This document shows positions 16,681 to 23,677 of a stretch of 33,170 nt of DNA, in pieces (within the stretch, counting starts at the first letter, position 1; each line of letters starts with the position of its first letter). The notes below the pieces were generated by a model. It saw nothing but the letters and a program-made list of their open reading frames with translations. It was not told the origin of the DNA and did not search any database. The position numbers were made by a program, and so were the translations under genes. Source of the DNA: Candidatus Poribacteria bacterium (lineage in GTDB: Bacteria; Poribacteria; WGA-4E; GCA-2687025); NCBI GenBank assembly GCA_016866785.1, contig VGLH01000037.1, positions 1 to 33,170 of the forward strand. Reading direction: 5' to 3'.

Positions 16681-18270
16681 ATGCGAGACTCCGGCAGAGA
16701 TGACGCCGCGGAGGAGCGCTCATGCACATGCATCTGGTCATTTTCTCTTGGGTTCCTCGTCTTGCTGGCGCATTTCTTCACGGCGCTGTTCCAGCGAACC
16801 TTCATCCCAGACGTGCTGCTTCTCACGGTCCTCGGGATCGTGATCGGACCGGTGCTCGGCATCGTGAGCCCTGAGACGTTCGGGAGCGTCGGGCTCGCCT
16901 TCTCGACCATCGCGTTGATCGTGATCCTTTTCGAGGGCGGAACCGACCTCAGCCTTTCGCAGCTTCGACGATCCTTCGGACAGACAGTCGGGCTCACCTT
17001 GGCGACGTTCTTCGCGACCGTCGCGCTGGTTGCCGCTGCCGTCGGGTTCGTGTCGTTGCAGCGCCAGCATGCGGACGTGCGGTATCGGATCGAGCCTGGA
17101 CTTCAGGGCGACATCGTGACGCTGCGGTTCGCGAACGGCGAACCCGAAGCGATGGACCGCGGCAACGAGCTTCACTTCGATGACCAGGGCGTGCACGCCA
17201 AGATTCAGCAAGTCGCCAAGGCGCTCGAGCCTTCAGTGCTCCAGATCAGAGTCGGTGACTGGCAGGCTGCCGAGGGGAGTTCGCTTGCCGAGAGAATCGG
17301 GTCTGAACCAGTTGCCTCCGCCTTCACGCGGGAGGGCACTCGGTACGTTCCGATCACGTACGCGGCGGAGAGGGATTCGGCAGGAGGACGCCTGACGTTG
17401 CTCGTGCCAGCCGGGATCGCCCTCACGGTGAACGAGGGCGAGACGATCCAACTCCTCGACCAAGCTGCGGAGGCGGTCATCGCGTCAGCTCCAGGTACGC
17501 CGACTGCGCCGGAGCCCGGGCTCACACCGACCATGCCGACGACGCTCATCCTCGACGTCGCGGAGTGGCACACCGAAGGCGACGACCCGGTCAAGCCTGC
17601 CGGCACGGGCATACTCCACGTTACCGGGACGAGCTCGTTCCTGACGACATCGGGGATCGGCGTCCGATCGGTCGTTCACATCGACGCGATGCTGGCGATT
17701 CTGATCGGCTGCATCCTCGCCGGCACGTCGCCTGCCGTCGTGCTCCCGCTGGTGACGATGATGCGGATGCGCGAGGGTTCAGCCACGACGGTCATCCTCG
17801 AATCCGCGATCGCCGATGTGCTGTCCATCGTGACGACCCTCGGCATCCTCCAGGCGCTCAGCATAGGCAAGCTCGACACCGGCTTGTTAGTCGGAGACAT
17901 GGTGGCGGCGTTCGTCGGGGCGGGGTTGATCGGCGTCCTGGGCGCGTTCATGTGGTCAGCCATTCAGAACCCGCGTGCGACGGTTCCCCAACAGGCTCTT
18001 CACGACGTTCGCGTTCATGTTCATGCTCTATGGAATCGCGGAAGCCATGGGCTGGAGCGGAGCCATCACCGCGCTGACCTTCGGCATCACGCTGTCGAGC
18101 GCCTCTGCCATCGGCAACCGCCTGTTCGGGACACGTGTCGAAGAAGTATTCAGCTTGGCGGAGGTATCGGAAGTCGAGCGAGGGGTTTTCCGCGAGGTGG
18201 TCTTCCTGCTGAAGACGTTCTTCTTCCTCTACTTATTCCGCTACTTGGGCATTTCGCTGCAGTTCGGTAA
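16681..18270 (+). CDS. CPA1-type cation/proton antiporter, N-terminal part (frame disrupted)
   Basis: The frame encodes the N-terminal half of a Na+(K+)/H+ antiporter: TM segments FSLGFLVLLAHFFTALFQRT, IPDVLLLTVLGIVIGPVLG and STIALIVILFEGGTDL. A ~200-residue non-membrane insert follows (about 17060-17665), then more TM helices with LIGCILAGTSPAVVLPLVTM. Antiporter-like sequence stops at about 17970, and the rest to the stop at 18270 is out-of-frame translation. The C-terminal half continues one frame over, in the next entry. The start is also odd. A good ribosome site (GGAGGAG) precedes ATG 16722, which reads MHMHLVIFS and would join the antiporter helix only after a frame change near 16740. 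Loss of a CT unit in TTCTCTT would explain this. So there are two likely disruptions, from decay or assembly error. Confidence 0.7.
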   Translation: MRDSGRDDAAEERSCTCIWSFSLGFLVLLAHFFTALFQRTFIPDVLLLTVLGIVIGPVLGIVSPETFGSVGLAFSTIALIVILFEGGTDLSLSQLRRSFGQTVGLTLATFFATVALVAAAVGFVSLQRQHADVRYRIEPGLQGDIVTLRFANGEPEAMDRGNELHFDDQGVHAKIQQVAKALEPSVLQIRVGDWQAAEGSSLAERIGSEPVASAFTREGTRYVPITYAAERDSAGGRLTLLVPAGIALTVNEGETIQLLDQAAEAVIASAPGTPTAPEPGLTPTMPTTLILDVAEWHTEGDDPVKPAGTGILHVTGTSSFLTTSGIGVRSVVHIDAMLAILIGCILAGTSPAVVLPLVTMMRMREGSATTVILESAIADVLSIVTTLGILQALSIGKLDTGLLVGDMVAAFVGAGLIGVLGAFMWSAIQNPRATVPQQALHDVRVHVHALWNRGSHGLERSHHRADLRHHAVERLCHRQPPVRDTCRRSIQLGGGIGSRARGFPRGGLPAEDVLLPLLIPLLGHFAAVR

Positions 18271-18640
18271 CCTGTGGGTGCTGGCGTTCGGGCTCGTGGC
18301 GACGGTGCTAGTCTACGTCGTGAGACCGTTGATCGTCCGATGGACCGTCTCCAGACAGACGACCAAAGCTGATGCGTCTCTGATGGCGATCATGGTTCCC
18401 AAGGGGCTGGCGGCAGCGGTGCTCGCGTCGCTGCCACGGCAGGAAGGGGTCGCGCTGGGAGATGTCATCGAGGGAATCGTCTACTCGGTGATCTTCTTCA
18501 GCCTGATGTTCACTGCCGTACTGGTCTTTCTGCAGCAGCGCCAGCCGGTTCGCGGCATGTACCGACGCGTGCTCCGCCGGTTCGCCGAGGAGGAATCGTC
18601 GGACACCGCTCAGGATCTTCAGCCTGGCGAAGTCGTCTAA
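17975..18640 (+). CDS. CPA1-type cation/proton antiporter, C-terminal part (frame disrupted)
   Basis: This frame continues the antiporter of the previous entry: FPNRLFTTFAFMFMLYGIAE then SGAITALTFGITLSSAS, LKTFFFLYLFRYLGISLQFG, a long TM stretch LAFGLVATVLVYVVRPLIV, and MVPKGLAAAVLASLP, the conserved late helix of CPA1 exchangers. It opens at GTG 17975 with no ribosome site, so it is not an independent gene start. One extra base around 17960-17978 (CCGCGTGCG) explains the shift. If the indel is real, the transporter is inactive unless frameshifting occurs, and I see no slippery heptamer. It ends within the stop codon of the convergent gene at 18637. Confidence 0.7.
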   Translation: MRRFPNRLFTTFAFMFMLYGIAEAMGWSGAITALTFGITLSSASAIGNRLFGTRVEEVFSLAEVSEVERGVFREVVFLLKTFFFLYLFRYLGISLQFGNLWVLAFGLVATVLVYVVRPLIVRWTVSRQTTKADASLMAIMVPKGLAAAVLASLPRQEGVALGDVIEGIVYSVIFFSLMFTAVLVFLQQRQPVRGMYRRVLRRFAEEESSDTAQDLQPGEVV

Positions 18641-19461
18641 TCGACCGCCGAGATGTTGTAGCCGACGCCGATGGTCAGCGACTGCTCCGAGTCGAGCCCG
18701 TCGCTGCCCCACGCGAAGCCCAGTCTGCCGCCCTTGGGCAGCGCGAAGATGATTCCCGCCTTGGCGGGGATCGCGTCGGGATGATCGACGATCAGTCGCG
18801 GTCTGCCCTCGAGCGTCAGTTTCACATACGATCCGAGGGCGATGTCGGCTCCCGCGAAGGGCACCTGCCGAACCACAGATCTCTTGGGATCAAAGGCGGC
18901 ATGGTCCGCGGGGATCGGGTCGCCGGGCTTCCACCCGTCGGGTCGGTAGGGATGCGCGGACGTGGACAGCCCGTTGAAGAGCCAGGCGCGCATCGCGCCC
19001 GCGTGGACGTGCGCTACCATGCTGTCCGAGAACCGTATCGTCTTGCTCGCGCTGAGCGCCAGCATCTGCGTCTTCCAGTGCCACACAGGCATGTAGACGC
19101 CGCTCAACGCCATAGCCGGCGCGATGCCTCTCTCCTCTGCGAGGAGATACTTGCCGAACGCGCCCCATGTCGGGCTCGTATTGACATCTTGGAGCGCGAT
19201 CTGTCCGAAGCCGACGTCGAGGCGAGGAGACGCGCCCAGTCCCACGGCTGTCGCCAACCACAGGTGGTCGTGTTCGCCGTGGGGGGCCCACATGCCCTCC
19301 TTGCCGCCCATCATTCCGAGAGCTACCTTGCCTTCGCCGAGAGTGTATGCCGACGGGATCATGAAGAGACCGCCGGGCCCGTACGCCGACTGCGCTCGGA
19401 GCGCCTGGGTCGAGTAAGCCAGCACCACTGCCAGAGACGCGATTGCCGCCCAACGTCGCAT
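18637..19461 (-). CDS. Putative outer-membrane beta-barrel-like protein, exported
   Basis: 274 residues with a signal peptide (1-23, cleavage after LRA) and a GAGGGA ribosome site eight bases before the ATG. The mature part is rich in short amphipathic beta-strands and Gly (GGLFMIPSAYTLGEGKVALG, SPRLDVGFGQIAL, GFAWGSDG). It ends in a barrel-like strand LTIGVGYNISAVD. The GLFMIPSAY opening recalls YjbH/YbjH-like barrel proteins, but this is a loose resemblance. The size suggests a small barrel of perhaps 10-12 strands. No enzyme motif is visible. It is convergent with the antiporter (stops overlap by three bases) and lies 73 bp downstream of amrS. I cannot assign a function. Confidence 0.72.
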   Translation of the reverse strand: MRRWAAIASLAVVLAYSTQALRAQSAYGPGGLFMIPSAYTLGEGKVALGMMGGKEGMWAPHGEHDHLWLATAVGLGASPRLDVGFGQIALQDVNTSPTWGAFGKYLLAEERGIAPAMALSGVYMPVWHWKTQMLALSASKTIRFSDSMVAHVHAGAMRAWLFNGLSTSAHPYRPDGWKPGDPIPADHAAFDPKRSVVRQVPFAGADIALGSYVKLTLEGRPRLIVDHPDAIPAKAGIIFALPKGGRLGFAWGSDGLDSEQSLTIGVGYNISAVD

Positions 19462-19534
19462 AGAGCGCTCCCTCTACCAGAAAGCCAGATGCCGCCGAGG
19501 ACCGACACGGAGTCCTGCGGTTACAGATGTCACT

Positions 19535-20656
19535 CTAACGCGGAACCGCGGTCGTGCGAGCGGGCTGAACACGATCCGTCCAGAATCCTGAGATGATCTC
19601 GGAACAGCGCGGGCATTTGCCATGATCCATGTGATATTCGAGGATTCGGTAGCCGCGACGCGCCACGAGGATCGTACCGCATCCGGGGCACTTCGTATGC
19701 TCCGAGTCGGCGACCTCGCCAGGGAGGTTCCCGGCGTAGACGTACCGCAGCCCGTTGGACACGCCGATCTCTCGAGCGCGCCTTAGATCGCCGGCGGTCG
19801 TCTCGCTCGGGTCGAGCATCCGGTAGTCATGGTGGAACGCGGTGACGTGCCATGGCACGTCGGGCGACACCGAGGCGATGAACGCCGCGATGTCGTTCAG
19901 CTCCTCGTCCGAGTCGTTGAAGCCCGGAACGACCAATGTCACGATCTCGACCCAGATGCCTCTCCGAACCAAGCTCTGGATCGTGTCGAGGATGGGTTGC
20001 AGCCTGCCGCCCAGGCGTCGGTACTGGCGATCCTGGAACGTCTTGAGATCGACCTTGTAGAGCGAGATGTACGGCTGTAGATAGTCGAGCACACGTTCCG
20101 TCGCGTTCCCATTGGACACGTACGAGCAGATGAGGCCCGCCTCGCGGGCGAGGCGGAACACGCGCGTCGCCCACTCCGACGTGATCAGCGGCTCGTTGTA
20201 TGTGCTCGTGACGACCTGAGCGTGCATGCGCATCGCCACGGCGACGATCTGCTCAGGGCTCACGTCCCTGGGAGCCACTCCGGCGCTCGGATCGCGCAAC
20301 GATTGAGAGGTGACCCAGTTCTGGCAGTACCCGCAGTGCAGGTCGCATCCGAGCATCCCGAACGAGAGAGCCGAGGCTCCAGGGAGCGCGTGGAAGAAGG
20401 GCTTCTTCTCGATGGGATCGCACTGGATCCCGGCGACGTACCCTCCCGGCGCTACGAACTGCTCGCCATCGTGGAAGCGCACACGGCACACGCCAGCTCG
20501 ACCTGGCTTGACGAGGCAAGCGTGCGCGCACGCATGGCAGCGCGCCGATCCGTCTGGCAGGTCGTCGTGGAGCTCACTGGGAATCGTCCGGGAGCCCAGC
20601 AGGTCGCCCAGCGTCTTCAGCCGTGCCGTGTCTTTCGACGGAGTCGTCGCTCTCAT
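19535..20656 (-). CDS. amrS: AmmeMemoRadiSam system radical SAM enzyme
   Basis: 373 residues. Radical SAM cysteines are Cys104, Cys108 and Cys111 in GCDLHCGYCQNW. The N-terminus carries the family's extra cysteines (CHACAHACLVKPGRAGVC, residues 40-57) and EKKPFFHALPG. Later segments STYNEPLI and VDLKTF are typical. The C-terminus is a zinc-ribbon-like CPGCGTILVARRGYRILEYH followed by CPRC, typical of AmrS. AmrS is defined by genomic co-occurrence with AmrA (AMMECR1) and AmrB (MEMO); neither partner is in this window. The ATG overlaps the thrC stop (ATGA), so the two are translationally coupled and controlled by the leader upstream of thrC. Its substrate is not established. Confidence 0.9.
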   Translation of the reverse strand: MRATTPSKDTARLKTLGDLLGSRTIPSELHDDLPDGSARCHACAHACLVKPGRAGVCRVRFHDGEQFVAPGGYVAGIQCDPIEKKPFFHALPGASALSFGMLGCDLHCGYCQNWVTSQSLRDPSAGVAPRDVSPEQIVAVAMRMHAQVVTSTYNEPLITSEWATRVFRLAREAGLICSYVSNGNATERVLDYLQPYISLYKVDLKTFQDRQYRRLGGRLQPILDTIQSLVRRGIWVEIVTLVVPGFNDSDEELNDIAAFIASVSPDVPWHVTAFHHDYRMLDPSETTAGDLRRAREIGVSNGLRYVYAGNLPGEVADSEHTKCPGCGTILVARRGYRILEYHMDHGKCPRCSEIISGFWTDRVQPARTTAVPR

Positions 20657-21885
20657 CCCGCTCGCTGCATGAGTTTCTCGAACGCCGCGAGCTGCGGCAG
20701 GATGATCTCCTGCTCCGCCACGGTGCTGAGGACGACTTCCAGAGTCTTGAGTCCGTTGCCGGTGATGGAGACGACCACCGATTCGTCGGGACGGATGCGC
20801 CCTGAGTCGATGAGCCGTTTCGTCGCGGCGAGCGTGACGCCTCCGGCGGTCTCGGTGAAGATGCCCTCCGTGCTCGCCAGCAGGTGAATCGCCTCGACGA
20901 TCTCGTCGTCGGTGGCGTGCTCACCAAAGCCGCCCGTTCGTCGAGTCGTCTCCACGGCGTAGATGCCATCGGCGGGATTGCCGATCGCCAGGGATTTCGC
21001 AATCGTGTTGGGTCTGACGGGCTTCACGAACTCGTCCTGGTCTTTGATCGTGTTCACGATGGGCCCGCACCCAGACGCCTGCGCAGCATGGATCCGCGTG
21101 TGTTCGGAGTCGATCAGTCCGAGCTTGTGGAACTCGCGGATCGCCTTGCCGATCTTCGTGATCAGAGAGCCACCGGCGCATGGAACGACGATGTTGTCGG
21201 GAGCCCTCCAACCGAGCTGCTCGAGGATCTCGTATCCATAGGTCTTGGAGCCCTCGGCGTAGAAGGGTCGGATGTTGATGTTGACGAACGCCCAGTTGTA
21301 GACGCCGCCGATCTCGCTGCAGAGCCGGTTGACTTCGTCGTAGGTTCCGGTGATGCCGACAACCGTGGGCTGGAAGACCTGCGTTCCAACGACCTTCGGG
21401 GCTTCCAGGTCTGCCGGGATGAAGATGTACGCCTTCATGCCTGCCCTAGCCGCGTGCGCCGCGACCGAGTTCGCCAGATTGCCGGTCGAGGCACACGCCA
21501 CGGTATCGAATCCGAACTCCTTCGCCTTCGACAGGGCCACGGTGACGACACGATCCTTGAACGACAGGGTCGGCGCACACACGGCGTCGTTCTTGATGTA
21601 GACCTCGCGCACGCCGAGGGCTTCCGCCAAGTTGCGCGCTCTGATCAGCGGCGTCCAGCCGGTGTCGTGCCCGTCGGTCGGCTCGCCGTCGACCGGAAGC
21701 AGGTCGGCGTACCGCCAGTGGTTCGGTGGGCCCGATTCGATCCGCTTGCGGGAGATCACCGACGCAATCGCTTCGTAGTCGTATGCGACCTCAAGGGGCC
21801 CGAAGCAGAACTCGCAGACATGCAGGGGCTCGACCGGGTAGTCGGCTCCGCACTCGCGGCATCTCAGTCCCTGAATGCGTCCCAT
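20653..21885 (-). CDS. thrC: Threonine synthase (PLP-dependent)
   Basis: 410 residues from ATG 21885, with GAGGAG eight bases upstream. The longer open frame to 22167 was rejected because it reads through the leader terminator. Threonine synthase converts O-phospho-L-homoserine to threonine and phosphate using PLP. The PLP lysine is Lys110 in TLSFKDRVV, after the substrate-binding ND and before ACASTGNLANSVAAHAARAG. The phosphate-binding loop region CAGGSLITKIGKAI and TETAGGVTLAAT are present. An N-terminal rubredoxin-like zinc knuckle (Cys9, Cys12, Cys24, Cys27) marks the longer bacterial/archaeal form. It shares its transcript with amrS and is preceded by a structured leader with its own promoter and terminator (21935-22186). 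Confidence 0.93.
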   Translation of the reverse strand: MGRIQGLRCRECGADYPVEPLHVCEFCFGPLEVAYDYEAIASVISRKRIESGPPNHWRYADLLPVDGEPTDGHDTGWTPLIRARNLAEALGVREVYIKNDAVCAPTLSFKDRVVTVALSKAKEFGFDTVACASTGNLANSVAAHAARAGMKAYIFIPADLEAPKVVGTQVFQPTVVGITGTYDEVNRLCSEIGGVYNWAFVNINIRPFYAEGSKTYGYEILEQLGWRAPDNIVVPCAGGSLITKIGKAIREFHKLGLIDSEHTRIHAAQASGCGPIVNTIKDQDEFVKPVRPNTIAKSLAIGNPADGIYAVETTRRTGGFGEHATDDEIVEAIHLLASTEGIFTETAGGVTLAATKRLIDSGRIRPDESVVVSITGNGLKTLEVVLSTVAEQEIILPQLAAFEKLMQRAG

Positions 21886-21934
21886 GCAGCCAACTCCTCG
21901 GCGACGTCCGAGCAACGATGGACGTTCGCCGCAC

Positions 21935-21963
21935 AAAAAACCCACTGCCGCACGACAGTGGGT
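21935..21963 (-). terminator. Intrinsic terminator inside the thrC leader (attenuator)
   Basis: On the minus strand ACCCACTG (21963-21956) pairs perfectly with CAGTGGGT at the other arm (ending at 21940), with an 8-base loop. It is followed by six T residues (21940-21935). It lies 50 bases upstream of the thrC ATG and about 190 bases downstream of the predicted start of transcription. No gene on this strand needs terminating here, which makes it a candidate attenuator. Confidence 0.82.
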
Positions 21964-21989
21964 ACGATCTGTGTTCGCGCTCATCCGAG

Positions 21990-22106
21990 CTAGCAGACAG
22001 ACGACCCACACTCGACGGAAAGCGGCATGCGCCAAGCGCGCATGCCGCGTCGCATGACCATGGTTGCCGATCGCATCGTAGCCGATGCTGTGCGGGTCTG
22101 AGTCAT
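21990..22106 (-). CDS. Candidate Thr/Met-rich leader peptide of the thrC attenuator
   Basis: A 38-codon frame from ATG 22106 to TAG 21990, inside the thrC leader. It starts MTQTRTASATMRSAT, with threonine at positions 2, 4, 6, 10 and 15 (codons ACT, ACC, ACA, ACG, ACC) and methionine at 1, 11, 16, 18, 22 and 27. Its stop is 27 bases before the terminator hairpin. Known thr operon leaders stall ribosomes at Thr codons. Here, a stall would leave GTGGGT (22009-22004, codons 33-35) free to pair with ACCCAC (21963-21958), the 5' arm of the terminator. A ribosome reaching the stop would cover it. The ribosome site is modest (GGAG about 13 bases upstream). Arg and Ala are also common, as expected in GC-rich DNA, so the Thr cluster needs conservation evidence. 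Confidence 0.55.
   Translation of the reverse strand: MTQTRTASATMRSATMVMRRGMRAWRMPLSVECGSSVC
22022..22048 (-). repeat. Perfect 11-bp hairpin in the thrC leader
   Basis: GCGGCATGCGC and GCGCATGCCGC flank a 5-base loop. The hairpin spans codons 20-28 of the leader peptide, between the Thr codons and the proposed antiterminator segment. It could act as a pause or spacer hairpin. It is followed by TTTCC only, so it is probably not a terminator itself. Confidence 0.6.
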
Positions 22107-22157
22107 CGAGCCAATCCCGCTCCGCAGGTCGCGCCAATCCACACTGAAGCTCGCCGG

Positions 22158-22186
22158 ATACTAGCACGGACCCCGCGAGGAGTCAA
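22158..22186 (-). promoter_or_regulatory. Sigma70-type promoter of thrC-amrS
   Basis: On the minus strand TTGACT (22186-22181) and TAGTAT (22163-22158) are 17 bases apart. Transcription would start near 22151, giving a leader of about 265 bases before the thrC ATG. That length is what an attenuator needs. Confidence 0.7.
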
Positions 22187-22371
22187 GAGCGCGCTGACGA
22201 AACGCACGGCTGGCGCGCGACCGTGCTATGCTGTGATCTGGGCGACGGGCTGCGTGCTCCGCAGTCACCCCATCGTCACGAGCTCGGCTCGCAGGCGTCT
22301 GGCAGGCGCTCCGCGTTCCAGACACCTCGAGCGGTCGTCGACATCACACGGCAAGTACCTCAGGGGGGCCC

Positions 22372-23541
22372 ATGGGTCCCGAAGACCACGTCCCGACGGA
22401 GCTGCTCGAACGGGCGCTGTGCGCTCTCTTCGCGAGCGAGTCGCCGCGACTGCTCGACTCGGATGACGGCTCCATCCAGCACGACGGCATTTCGGCATCG
22501 CTGAGTCGCGCCGTGGTGCGATGGCGGTCCGGCGACTCGTCCGCGGATCGCACGACGGAGTTCATCGTCAAGCGCTGGCGTCGCGGCGGCAACACCGAGA
22601 ACTGGATACGGATCACGAAGCCGCTCGAAGCGTTGGGCTGGCAGGCGGGACTGCTCCGCCGAGAGGCGATGCCCCAGGGTATCGTCGCACCGATCCTCGC
22701 CGCCTGGTCCGACAACAGCGCGACCGAGGCATGGGTCGTGATGGAAGATATCAGCGCGACGCTAAACGAATTCCGCATGCCGCGCCAGTGGATGCCCGAC
22801 GAGGTCGCGTCCCCCGCGTACACGCTCGACGAGACGTGGCGTCGAACCGCATACGTGCTCGACGGTGTTGCGCGACTCCACGTGGCGTGGGAGGGCCCGG
22901 AACGACGCCCGCTATTGGATTCCTGCGACTTCCTGACGCCGCATCGGGTCGCCATGGAGGGTTTGCTCCCGAGCTATCGATGGGCGTTCGGGCTGGACCG
23001 GGAATGGACCAGGACGCCCAATCCGCCAGAGTGGCTGCGCGCCAACGCCAACGCGTTCCTGGAACGCGTGTCCAGCGGGGACAGAGGCATCTGGGCGGAG
23101 CTCATCTGCGACCGGAGCCCGTTCGTGGACGCGCTGGTATCCGAGCCCGTGACGCTGTTGCACGGCGATCTCGACTTCCGCAACGTCGGTCTCCGATGGG
23201 AAGACGACGGTGCGTCCGTCAGTCTGATCGACTGGGAGTGCCTTGGGGTTGGTTCCCTCGTGCTCGACGCAACGAAGGCATGCTATCACGCGCTTCCCAT
23301 CTCGCAGGGCGCGTGGATTGACCGCGTGAAGGAGCGCTACTTCCAGGCGTACGTCGCGAACGGCGGCAAGGCATACTCGCACGATGCTTACGACCGCGCG
23401 TTCGAGATCGCGTTTGCGTCGCACGGGGTCATTTGGTTCCCGACGCACGCAGGAACCCACATCCGTCGGGGAGCCGAGTCGCTCCTGTGGATCGACCGAG
23501 CCATCGAGCGCATGACGGCGGCGATGAAGACGCTCTTATAG
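22372..23541 (+). CDS. Aminoglycoside-phosphotransferase-like (APH/kinase-fold) protein
   Basis: 389 residues; ATG 22372 follows AGGGGGG. The kinase-like phosphotransferase fold is shown by an N-lobe lysine in FIVKRWRR (Lys67) and VVMEDIS in the hinge. The catalytic loop LLHGDLDFRNVGL is at 262-274 (Asp266, Asn271), and the metal-binding LIDWEC has Asp287. Such proteins phosphorylate small molecules (aminoglycosides, choline, homoserine, sugars), and many environmental members are not resistance genes. The substrate is unknown. Homoserine kinase-type activity is conceivable next to thrC, since ThrC needs phosphohomoserine, but nothing in the sequence shows it. The gene is divergent from thrC, with the thrC promoter between them. 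An extended -10 (TGCTATGCT at 22224-22232) could serve it but lacks a -35. Confidence 0.82.
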   Translation: MGPEDHVPTELLERALCALFASESPRLLDSDDGSIQHDGISASLSRAVVRWRSGDSSADRTTEFIVKRWRRGGNTENWIRITKPLEALGWQAGLLRREAMPQGIVAPILAAWSDNSATEAWVVMEDISATLNEFRMPRQWMPDEVASPAYTLDETWRRTAYVLDGVARLHVAWEGPERRPLLDSCDFLTPHRVAMEGLLPSYRWAFGLDREWTRTPNPPEWLRANANAFLERVSSGDRGIWAELICDRSPFVDALVSEPVTLLHGDLDFRNVGLRWEDDGASVSLIDWECLGVGSLVLDATKACYHALPISQGAWIDRVKERYFQAYVANGGKAYSHDAYDRAFEIAFASHGVIWFPTHAGTHIRRGAESLLWIDRAIERMTAAMKTLL

Positions 23542-23677
23542 CCGGGCTCGATGCGGCACCTGCGCGCGTCACGCACACGTCCGATGGGAACCGGACTCCG
23601 CTGAGTCCGTGATCTGTGCTATTCTCATCCCAACTGGGTTGCGTTCTGCGGCAAGGCGGCATGCGAGAGGAAACTCG

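Noticed and set aside
21886-22167. Longer start for threonine synthase
   Set aside because: It would translate the leader including the terminator. ATG 21885 has a GAGGAG site and matches the family N-terminus.
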